Shown here: positions 7,504 through 12,791 of the stretch, one piece after another
How positions within the stretch are numbered: position 1 is the stretch's first letter
Layout: each line of letters starts with the position of its first letter
Origin: a bacterium
Lineage (GTDB): Bacteria > Patescibacteriota > Minisyncoccia > UBA6257 > GWB1-50-10
Direction: 5' to 3'
NCBI GenBank assembly: GCA_027310975.1
Contig: DAICZV010000009.1
Coordinates: 1-21,361, forward strand
Length of the DNA stretch: 21,361 bases
The notes under the pieces: generated by a model
Seen by the model: only the letters and a program-made list of their open reading frames with translations
What the model was told of the DNA's origin: nothing
Database searches by the model: none
Program-made: the position numbers and the translations under genes

Positions 7504-8532
7504 TCAAAGTTCCAGCCCCATCCTCTTTTCTTTCCGCTCCGCCATATAGTCAAATATCTCCTGGGCTAGAACGGATATCGGCACGGCGAGAATTATTCCG
7601 ACGAAGCCGGCCAGCTCGCCGCCCGCGAGAAGCGCGAAAACGACGAGCACGGGGTGGACCCGCATGCTCCGCCCCATGACGACGGGAACGAGAACGTGGT
7701 TCTCAAATTGCTGGATGATGAAGAAGAAGATGATGGCGTAAACGGCAAGCGCCACCGAATCGGTGATGGCGATGAGAAAAGCGATGGCGCCGGTCACAAT
7801 GGGGCCGATGATCGGCACGACCTCCAGGATGGCGGCGATGACGCCCAAAATGAGCGGATAGCGGACGCCGATGAGCCACATGCCCAAACCCACGGCCAAG
7901 CCGATGAAGAGGCTGAGGACAAGCTGGGTTCCGAGCCAGCGCCGCATTTTGAGCTTGAAGCGGTCAAAGACCGCGAGCACCTGGCGTTCGTAGGCCTGAG
8001 GCAAAACGAGCCGCAGCATCTTGTCGGCGCCATCCTTCTCTATCGTGAGATAGAGGGTGATGATGAAGGCCGCAAGAATGAGGAGCAAGTTGCCGAATAT
8101 CCGCGTGACAACGATCGGCACGGAACCGTTCGTCCCCAGGAACTCGTTGATGATGGCGCCGGCATTCGTGCCGAGCGTAGTGAGCGACGGAATGGGAATA
8201 CTCACGTTGAAGAGCGTGACGACGGATTCGTTGAAATGCGTGAAGAAGCCGCCCACCTCGCTCGCGACGACCGGTACGATAAAATACAGGGCCGCGACGA
8301 GGACGATGAGCGCGCAGAGAAAGATCACGAGAGTCCCGACAATGCGGCCGATGCGCAGGCGTTCCGCGACGAAACTGACGAGCGGATCCAGCCCGAGCGA
8401 AAGGATGACGCCGACGAGGAGCGCCGCGAAGGCGCCGCTAGCGAAATAGAGAGCCGCCACGCCGGCGATGAAAAGGAAAACCCGCCAGAGCGTCGCCCAG
8501 CCTATCTCAAAGTGTTGCGGGAAGGGGTTCAC
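7504..8532 (-). CDS. AI-2E family (PerM/UPF0118) membrane permease
   Basis: This is a polytopic inner-membrane protein of the AI-2E transporter family, whose members include the Bacillus Na+/H+ exchanger-like proteins and putative AI-2 exporters. The 342 residues contain about seven or eight hydrophobic helices (first pairs near 15-50 and 63-92, later ones between about 150 and 325) and the family segment ILEVVPIIGPI followed by a QQFENHVLVPVVMG motif. The only plausible start near the conserved N-terminus is GTG at 8532. It overlaps a near-perfect anti-SD complement (TTAGGAGGTGA) and lies 6 nt after an extended -10, so leaderless initiation is possible. The transported substrate is unknown. 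Confidence 0.88.
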   Translation of the reverse strand: MNPFPQHFEIGWATLWRVFLFIAGVAALYFASGAFAALLVGVILSLGLDPLVSFVAERLRIGRIVGTLVIFLCALIVLVAALYFIVPVVASEVGGFFTHFNESVVTLFNVSIPIPSLTTLGTNAGAIINEFLGTNGSVPIVVTRIFGNLLLILAAFIITLYLTIEKDGADKMLRLVLPQAYERQVLAVFDRFKLKMRRWLGTQLVLSLFIGLAVGLGMWLIGVRYPLILGVIAAILEVVPIIGPIVTGAIAFLIAITDSVALAVYAIIFFFIIQQFENHVLVPVVMGRSMRVHPVLVVFALLAGGELAGFVGIILAVPISVLAQEIFDYMAERKEKRMGLEL

Positions 8533-8538
8533 CTCCTA

Positions 8539-8547
8539 ACTATATCA
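8539..8547 (-). promoter_or_regulatory. Extended -10 before the AI-2E permease
   Basis: TGATATAGT on the minus strand is an extended -10 (TGnTATAGT) ending 6 nt before the GTG start. No convincing -35 box is seen. Confidence 0.4.
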
Positions 8548-8548
8548 C

Positions 8549-8630
8549 ACCCCGCACCACAATTTCGACACCTGAGTTTCCCGATTTTTCATCGCCACCC
8601 AGCACGGTCCGGAGGATTGTGGTGCAGGGT
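8549..8630. repeat. Interrupted inverted repeat between permease and peptidase genes
   Basis: Arms at 8549-8563 and 8616-8630 are reverse complements with one mismatch in 15 (attgtggtgcRgggt). They enclose about 52 nt. The right arm touches the M16 peptidase stop codon and the left arm borders the permease promoter, so it fills the intergenic region. It may act as a terminator-like structure or be a dispersed intergenic repeat. Confidence 0.5.
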
Positions 8631-9901
8631 CACACCCCAAGGAGACGGCGGAAGCTCCGTTTCTTGAAGGGGCCGATGACGGCCAGGTTCAAATTTTTAT
8701 CTTTAAAAACCTCCTTCGCGACGGCTTGGATCTCGGCGGCCGTCACGGCATTTATCTTTTTAGCCACTTCTTCCGGGGTTTTTAATCCTGCGGCTTCCAA
8801 AAGTTCCTGGCCGGCGTAAAATCCGGCGATCTCGTCCGAGCCCTCCAGGGAAAGGAAGAGTTCGCCAATTAAGTGTTCCTTGGCCTTCTTCAGGTCCTTG
8901 TCGCCGACCTTCTCGTTTTTCAGGCGCGTAAATTCGCCCAGAGTCGCCTTGATGGCCGGCTCAATTTTGCCATGGTCCAGGCCGGCCGACATCGCGATCA
9001 ATCCGTGGTCGGTATAAAGGTCGGGCTCGCACCGCACGTAATAGGCGGCGCCGAGCTCGTCCCGCACCTTTTGGAAAAGGCGCGAGCTCATTCCGCCGCC
9101 CAGGATCTCGGCTAAAAGCTGCAGCGCGTATTTGCGCTTGTCGTGCGCACTGAAAGCGCGGAAACCCATCACGATGTGCGACTGGTCCACGTCCTTGAAG
9201 TGGACGAGCTCGTTGGGTTTGGCCTGTGATTCTTTGACCGGCAGTTTTTTGCCCTTTGGCCCCGCCTTTAAAACCGAGAAATACTTCTCTATCTTCTTCA
9301 GCGTCTGTTTCGGATCAAATTTTCCCGAAAGAGTGACGATGGTCGCCTGCGGGACGTAGTGCTTTTTGCGGTAAGCCAAAAAATCATCGCGGGTTAGTTT
9401 TTTGATTATCTCTTTCTTTCCGCCAATGTCCCATCCGGCCGGCTGGTCGCCGTAGACAAGCTGCATAAAAAGCTCCTGCACCCGCCGCATCGGCATATCC
9501 TCGTACATATTGAGCTCCTGGATGATGACGCCGCGCTCCTTCTCTATCTCCCCGGCATTGAACTTCGGGTCCACGTACATGTCGGCGACCACGTCCAATA
9601 TTTCGCCGAAGTTGTCCTTTTTTACCTTGGCGTAATAGCTCGTGGATTCCTGCGAAGTGAAGGCGTTGTATTGCGCCCCAAGACCGTCCAGTTCGGTCGT
9701 TATCTCAAGCGCCGTCGGGCGCTTGGTCGTTCCTTTGAAGCACATATGCTCCAAAAAGTGCGAAAGGCCGTTTATATCCTTCGTCTCGTACTTGGAACCG
9801 GCTTCCACCGAAACCATCGCGGTCGCGGTCAAGCTTTCCGGTTGTGGGATCATAATGACCCGGAGACCATTCTTCAATTTGTACTTGAGGGGTTTTAACA
9901 T
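8630..9901 (-). CDS. M16 family zinc metallopeptidase (insulinase/processing-peptidase type)
   Basis: M16 peptidases are clamshell-shaped zinc proteases that cut peptides or processed protein segments. The 423-residue product carries the inverted zinc motif HFLEH (H48, E51, H52), the third ligand E129 in IIQELNMYED, and the C-terminal substrate-binding Arg/Tyr region SSRLFQKVRDELGAAYY. The length is normal for single-chain bacterial members. The ATG at 9901 has no Shine-Dalgarno sequence; a perfect TATAAT lies 6 nt upstream. Its first 80 nt are repeated exactly at 12783-12862, beyond the DGR, which marks this gene's 5' end as the DGR insertion point. It now lies 18 nt downstream of the reverse transcriptase gene. 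Confidence 0.93.
   Translation of the reverse strand: MLKPLKYKLKNGLRVIMIPQPESLTATAMVSVEAGSKYETKDINGLSHFLEHMCFKGTTKRPTALEITTELDGLGAQYNAFTSQESTSYYAKVKKDNFGEILDVVADMYVDPKFNAGEIEKERGVIIQELNMYEDMPMRRVQELFMQLVYGDQPAGWDIGGKKEIIKKLTRDDFLAYRKKHYVPQATIVTLSGKFDPKQTLKKIEKYFSVLKAGPKGKKLPVKESQAKPNELVHFKDVDQSHIVMGFRAFSAHDKRKYALQLLAEILGGGMSSRLFQKVRDELGAAYYVRCEPDLYTDHGLIAMSAGLDHGKIEPAIKATLGEFTRLKNEKVGDKDLKKAKEHLIGELFLSLEGSDEIAGFYAGQELLEAAGLKTPEEVAKKINAVTAAEIQAVAKEVFKDKNLNLAVIGPFKKRSFRRLLGV
9822..9901. repeat. 80-bp direct repeat, left copy (in the intact peptidase gene)
   Basis: Identical over all 80 positions to 12783-12862. It spans codon 1 to about codon 27 of the M16 peptidase and ends exactly on the A of its ATG. 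With the right copy it brackets the DGR. Confidence 0.97.
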
Positions 9902-9907
9902 TGCTCT

Positions 9908-9935
9908 ATTATACAGAAATCAGCTCGGAGTCCAA
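9908..9935 (-). promoter_or_regulatory. Possible leaderless promoter of the M16 peptidase in the RT gene end
   Basis: TATAAT (9913-9908) lies 6 nt before the peptidase ATG. A weak -35 candidate TTGGAC (9935-9930) lies 16 nt upstream, inside the last codons of the RT gene. The insertion would thus have provided a new promoter. Confidence 0.45.
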
Positions 9936-10942
9936 AATTCATTCAACAGGGATTCACGCAGTTTGTGGGTATTCGCATGGGACAATACACCCAAGTAGGA
10001 TTGAAGGGATTGCCAGAAGCGCTTCGCCGTTACCAGGCCGGAATGATATTCATTTTCGCGTTCGCCCAGTTTCCGGAACATACGGTGCTTCGTTTTTGAC
10101 CTGACAAGCCGGTATTGCTGAAAAACGACGTAACCCAAAAAATCCATCCCTTGACAAACAGAGTGCAGTATGCTTTTATTAGGATGTAACTTGAGAGCAA
10201 GGTGCGTTTCAAGGAAGTTGGATACGGCAGGCAGAAGTTTTTCCAGTTCTCGCCGATTATCAGCGACGACCGCCACATCATCGGTGTAACGAAGGTAGTT
10301 TGCCGTTCGTAAATTATGCTTCATAAACTGATCAAGCTCGTTCATATAAATGTTGGCGAAAAGTTGGGAGGTCAGGTTGCCGATAGGCATTCCCTTTCCG
10401 TCTCCGTAACTTTCAATGATGGTCTTTACGAGCCAAAGCGCGTCCTTGTCCTGGATGCGCTTTTTGATTATGGAAAAAAGTATCTCGTGGTTCACGCTGT
10501 CAAAAAATTTCTGTACATCGCACTTAAGAATGAAGCAGGGACCGGTGCCGTTTTTGGAAACCTCCACGATCATTCTTTGGAGAACGTTTACTCCTTTGTG
10601 CGTGCCGTATCCGACGCGGCAGGAAAAGGACGTCGAAATGAACGTTTCTTCAAAGATCGGGGCCAAAGCGGAGAATACAGCGTGGTGAACGATGCGGTCT
10701 TTCACGGTCGCCTTGTGGATGTGCCGCTGTTTCGGGTCTCGGATGTAAAAGCCTTTGTACGGGCCGTGTTTGTAAGCTCTGTCCTTGAGTTCGCGGTGGA
10801 GCTTGAAAATATTTTCCTCCAGATTCCATTCAAAATACTGCACGTCCCGCTTGCCGGTTTTCCCGCACTGGAATTCGTCCCAAGCCAAAAAGAGATTTTC
10901 TGGAGAAATCATTCGCTCAAAGAGGTCAACGTATGTTTTCAT
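9920..10942 (-). CDS. DGR reverse transcriptase
   Basis: This enzyme copies the TR RNA into mutagenised cDNA for retrohoming into the VR. The 340-residue product starts like known DGR RTs (MKTYVDLFERMISPENLFLA) and shows fingers/palm motifs in order: KATVKDRIVHHAVF (about 77-90), FSCRVGYGTHKGV (106-118), KCDVQKFFDSVNH (140-152, catalytic D142), GMPIGNLTSQ (184-193) and YLRYTDDVAV (216-225, catalytic D221 and D222). The GN-TSQ form of motif 4 is characteristic of DGR RTs, in contrast to the QG...SP form of group II introns. The active site reads YTDD rather than the more usual YADD or YMDD. No maturase or endonuclease domain follows. The ATG at 10942 lacks a Shine-Dalgarno sequence and is 14 nt from the divergent avd start. 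Confidence 0.96.
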   Translation of the reverse strand: MKTYVDLFERMISPENLFLAWDEFQCGKTGKRDVQYFEWNLEENIFKLHRELKDRAYKHGPYKGFYIRDPKQRHIHKATVKDRIVHHAVFSALAPIFEETFISTSFSCRVGYGTHKGVNVLQRMIVEVSKNGTGPCFILKCDVQKFFDSVNHEILFSIIKKRIQDKDALWLVKTIIESYGDGKGMPIGNLTSQLFANIYMNELDQFMKHNLRTANYLRYTDDVAVVADNRRELEKLLPAVSNFLETHLALKLHPNKSILHSVCQGMDFLGYVVFQQYRLVRSKTKHRMFRKLGERENEYHSGLVTAKRFWQSLQSYLGVLSHANTHKLRESLLNEFWTPS

Positions 10943-10956
10943 AAAATCAAAAACTA

Positions 10957-11307
10957 ATGGATGACTTCGACATTCCCATATTCAAAAAGACCTACGACCT
11001 TTACAAGACCTTTTACGGCTATCGCGCCCTGATACCGAAGCAGGACAGGCATACCATCTGGCAGAAATCGGAAGACTTAATACTCGGAATTCTTGAAGAG
11101 ATACTGATGGCAAGCAAGCTTTATGGGACGGCGAAGACGCCGGTGCTAGAAAACGCGAGCGTTAAACTGAACCTTTTGCGCGTTTTCATCCGACTCATGA
11201 AGGAGGTGAGAACGATAGACAACAAGAGATATGCGGTACTTGAGGAATCGGTTGACGAGATTGGCCGGATGCTCGGGGGATGGATTAGGTCAACGAGAGA
11301 TCGGTAA
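10957..11307 (+). CDS. avd: DGR accessory variability determinant (Avd-like four-helix protein)
   Basis: Avd proteins form pentameric basic four-helix barrels that bind the RT and TR RNA and are needed for mutagenic retrohoming. The 116-residue product is all helical with family features: an N-terminal YDLYKTFYGYRALIPKQDR segment, a central EEILMASKLYG helix, LLRVFIRLMKEVRTI, and the characteristic C-terminus EIGRMLGGWIRS. Basic residues are frequent. It is encoded opposite to the RT, TR and target, which is unusual because avd is generally collinear. It starts at ATG 10957 without a clear Shine-Dalgarno sequence, 14 nt from the RT start, and is closed by a 13-bp hairpin. The family call comes from sequence pattern and context. 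Confidence 0.88.
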   Translation: MDDFDIPIFKKTYDLYKTFYGYRALIPKQDRHTIWQKSEDLILGILEEILMASKLYGTAKTPVLENASVKLNLLRVFIRLMKEVRTIDNKRYAVLEESVDEIGRMLGGWIRSTRDR

Positions 11308-11309
11308 GG

Positions 11310-11339
11310 AAGAATGCCCGCCATTAGGCGGGCATTCTT
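11310..11339 (+). terminator. Hairpin after avd, between avd and TR
   Basis: A perfect 13-bp stem (11310-11322 with 11327-11339; core GAATGCCCGCC) has a 4-nt loop ATTA. The T tract after it is weak (cttgttt). It lies 2 nt after the avd stop and 18 nt from the TR 3' edge, so it could terminate avd and also act as a structure at the TR RNA 3' side. Confidence 0.7.
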
Positions 11340-11357
11340 GTTTCGGATGGAGGTCTG

Positions 11358-11477
11358 ACTTCCGGGCGGAGGACAAGCCGAGGTTATCGTTGCGGTTGTC
11401 ATCCCAGTTGTTGTTGACGTTGAGACCGTTCGAGTCAAAGTTGCCGACGTTAACCCGGTTGCCGTCCGAATCCAGAT
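11358..11477 (-). repeat. DGR template repeat (TR)
   Basis: This 120-nt sequence aligns without gaps to the VR at 11854-11973 (offset exactly 496). The 16 mismatches all fall on T in the plus strand, that is on A in the coding-sense TR; 16 of the 31 adenines differ. In the VR reading frame the TR contains 11 AAC codons (for example NVNNNWDDNRNDN), a codon that gives many amino acids but never a stop when its adenines are randomised. The 3' end (11358-11383) is identical in TR and VR, as expected for the initiation-of-homing region. It is not part of any convincing ORF. Confidence 0.97.
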
Positions 11478-11735
11478 AATTTGCCCGCTTCCATCCGTGT
11501 CACTGGAAATTGAGGTTTTCCTCCGCCAGCCGGCGGACTATATCCTCTTCTTCCTGTATTTTATCCGGGAGCAACCTTTTAGGGCATCTCCACCAGAAGC
11601 GAGCAAGAAGTTCATCTCCATCCTTAATCGCACGCTACCAAGATCCGTAGACCTTTGGTATTCCGACGATATCTCAAGGTTGAGATATCTCGCGAGGCGA
11701 AGCCGTGACCGCGCCAACATTTGCAAGATACACGG
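11478..11735 (-). ncRNA. Probable 5' region of the TR RNA (structured, non-coding)
   Basis: This 258-nt stretch upstream of the TR has no convincing gene; ORFs in it are short, lack ribosome-binding sites and overlap each other. It contains several self-complementary segments: arms GATATCTCAA/TTGAGATATC (11668-11689, 2-nt spacer), TCCGCC/GGCGGA (11522-11537) and GAGG/CCTC (11512-11523). In studied DGRs the RNA flanking the TR is needed for cDNA priming and RT-Avd binding, so this is read by inference as the leader of the TR transcript. Confidence 0.55.
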
Positions 11736-11741
11736 ATTATA
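11736..11741 (-). promoter_or_regulatory. Candidate -10 box for the TR RNA
   Basis: A perfect TATAAT on the minus strand lies 15 nt beyond the target-gene terminator and would start a transcript near 11729, reading through the TR and towards the RT. No good -35 box is present. Confidence 0.4.
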
Positions 11742-11755
11742 TAATCAGGTTCACG

Positions 11756-11801
11756 AAAATAAAAGAGCCTCCGGTGCGAAAAAAAATCGCGCCGAAGGCT
11801 C
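11756..11801 (-). terminator. Terminator of the target gene, downstream of VR
   Basis: A 15-bp stem with one mismatch and one G:T pair (11765-11779 with 11787-11801) has a 7-nt loop of T on the minus strand and is followed by TTTTATTTT. It sits 45 nt after the target stop. In the Bordetella phage DGR a hairpin just downstream of VR promotes homing, so a double role is possible. Confidence 0.8.
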
Positions 11802-11845
11802 AAGATACGATGAATCAAAAAGAACGAGGTTATGAAGTCCAAATT

Positions 11846-12616
11846 TCAGTTGAACTTCCGGGCGGAGGACAAGCCGAGGCCATCGTGGCGGCTGTCATCC
11901 CAGTAGCTGCTGACGAAGAGACCGTACGAGTCAAAGCGGCCGACGCTAACCCGGCCGCCGCCCGAATCCAGATCGGAACATCTGACGTAGACGTTCTCAA
12001 ATAGGCGTTCGCCGGTTGCAAGGTAGTGGCCAATAGTTGCATAAACCATCACCTGGGCTTTGGGCGTCTCGTCGTCTTTGCCGAGAAGTGTCTGCTGTTC
12101 ATCCCAGGTCTTAGAAGTGGAATTCTCGACTGGCGTCTTTCTCACAAGCTGCCAGGCCGCTTCCCCCCTCTCTTTCGCAAACTTCTCATTGTTGTACCAG
12201 GCGTCTTCGTGGCCGTAGAAGAGATTCCTCTCAACTTTACCGCGGACTTCAAGAATTGAAAGCGGGAAGACGGCAACGAGGATGTGCGTGCTTTCGCACT
12301 CTATGAGCGTTTCTTCGGAGAACGGAATTTCGGAGAGGGCGGATATTTGCTGTCTCGATGGATTGATTCCGAAGTGCTTGATCGCTTCCTCAATGCCGAA
12401 GAAGTTCTTGCCCATGATTTCACGGGCGCGCTTCTGGCTGGTCGTCGGTGCAAAACCGCCATTGTCAATCAGGCGAACGATTTTCGCCGCCAGTTCGTTA
12501 TCCTTAGACGCGATGATCTTCTGGGCACGGTCATCGTTCAGACCGGCAGATTCAAGTTTCAGGAGCACTTCATGCTCTTTGTGCACAGACAGGTCACGGC
12601 TCATGATGGTTTCCAT
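11846..12616 (-). CDS. DGR target protein with variable C-terminal C-type-lectin-like region
   Basis: This is the diversified protein of the DGR, about 256 residues. The N-terminal half is helical (LSVHKEHEVLLKLESAGL..., SQKRAREIMGKNFFGIEEAI) and matches a hypothetical family recurrent in Parcubacteria. The C-terminal part (about 200-256) has the pattern of DGR C-type-lectin/FGE-like variable domains, with VSVGRFDSYGLFV and WDDSRHDGLGLSSARKF. VR covers the last 40 or so residues except the final FN. Twelve variable codons are scattered as S, G, R, Y, F, H at sites that read N or D in the TR. No signal peptide or membrane helix is visible, so an intracellular ligand is suggested. ATG 12616 is chosen because AGGAAGG (12629-12623) lies 6 nt upstream; ATG 12604 is an alternative. 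Confidence 0.92.
   Translation of the reverse strand: METIMSRDLSVHKEHEVLLKLESAGLNDDRAQKIIASKDNELAAKIVRLIDNGGFAPTTSQKRAREIMGKNFFGIEEAIKHFGINPSRQQISALSEIPFSEETLIECESTHILVAVFPLSILEVRGKVERNLFYGHEDAWYNNEKFAKERGEAAWQLVRKTPVENSTSKTWDEQQTLLGKDDETPKAQVMVYATIGHYLATGERLFENVYVRCSDLDSGGGRVSVGRFDSYGLFVSSYWDDSRHDGLGLSSARKFN
11854..11973 (-). repeat. DGR variable repeat (VR)
   Basis: The 3' coding end of the target gene is a 120-nt copy of the TR. All 16 differences are at TR adenines. Every one of the 11 TR AAC codons is changed (to GGC, AGC, CGC, TAC, TTC, AGC, AGC, TAC, AGC, CAC, GGC in order), plus one GAC to GGC. The 26 nt at the 3' end are identical. Similarity stops abruptly at 11973 and 11854. Confidence 0.97.
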
Positions 12617-12688
12617 CACATACCTTCCTTTCTTTTTTAGTTAATATTCAGTTTTTGAAGTACGTTCCCAAATATCAGGAATAATTGC

Positions 12689-12717
12689 AGTATACTATAA
12701 AACTATATAAATGTCAA
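12689..12717 (-). promoter_or_regulatory. Near-consensus promoter of the DGR target gene
   Basis: TTGACA (12717-12712), a 17-nt spacer and TATACT (12694-12689) form an almost perfect sigma-70 promoter, the strongest seen in the window. The predicted start is near 12682, giving a 5' UTR of about 65 nt with a Shine-Dalgarno sequence. The -35 box overlaps the stop codon of the GlyRS-gene fragment. Confidence 0.8.
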
Positions 12718-12791
12718 TGTTGGACCCGTACCTTCAAATAACTTGATAGTTCCTCAATTTTCACCCTTGTCTGCTTCATCGTGTCGCGGTC
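12714..12791 (-). pseudogene. 3' fragment of a foreign-looking glycyl-tRNA synthetase gene
   Basis: Twenty-five codons and a TGA stop read DRDTMKQTRVKIEEL and then SSYLKVRVQH. This matches the end of the intact GlyRS at 15756-17057 (DRDTMKQERVKIKGL then QAYFAERLK) at many positions, including the DRDTMKQxRVKI block that is conserved in GlyRS. It is clearly diverged from the local gene, so it is unlikely to be a recent copy of it. The fragment has no start and begins at the microhomology GACCGCGAC (12783-12791), which is shared with the 80-bp peptidase repeat. It was probably carried in from a donor where the DGR lay downstream of the GlyRS gene. Confidence 0.75.

Larger units (their letters stand above)
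9902..12782. mobile_element. Diversity-generating retroelement (DGR) cassette, apparently inserted
   Basis: The segment between the two 80-bp direct repeats holds a reverse transcriptase, an Avd-like protein, a template repeat, a target gene with its variable repeat and a GlyRS-gene fragment. Its base composition is visibly richer in A/T than the flanking housekeeping genes. Order on the minus strand: GlyRS 3' fragment, promoter, target with VR, terminator, TR region, (avd on the opposite strand), RT. No transposase, integrase or inverted terminal repeat was found, so the transfer mechanism is not shown. All four DGR components are complete and the TR/VR substitution pattern shows that the system has been active. 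Confidence 0.93.

Noticed and set aside
7654..8667. 337-codon plus-strand frame very rich in Asp, Glu and Arg
   Set aside because: It is the reverse complement of the hydrophobic AI-2E permease, which explains the charged composition.
11538..11726. 62-codon minus-strand ORF upstream of TR
   Set aside because: It has a protein-like look (LRMEMNFLLASGGDALKG) but is short, without a Shine-Dalgarno sequence, and overlaps the inverted repeat. It could be a decayed gene remnant; the evidence is too weak to annotate.
11497..11835. 112-codon plus-strand ORF between TR and the target gene
   Set aside because: It has no ribosome-binding site, crosses the target terminator hairpin and shows no family pattern; the region is better read as TR-RNA leader and terminator.
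9902..12782. Classification of the insert as a group II intron or retron
   Set aside because: The RT has the GN-TSQ motif and lacks maturase and endonuclease domains. No intron domain V/VI-like or retron msr/msd structure was seen, and the TR/VR pair with adenine-only differences fits a DGR.
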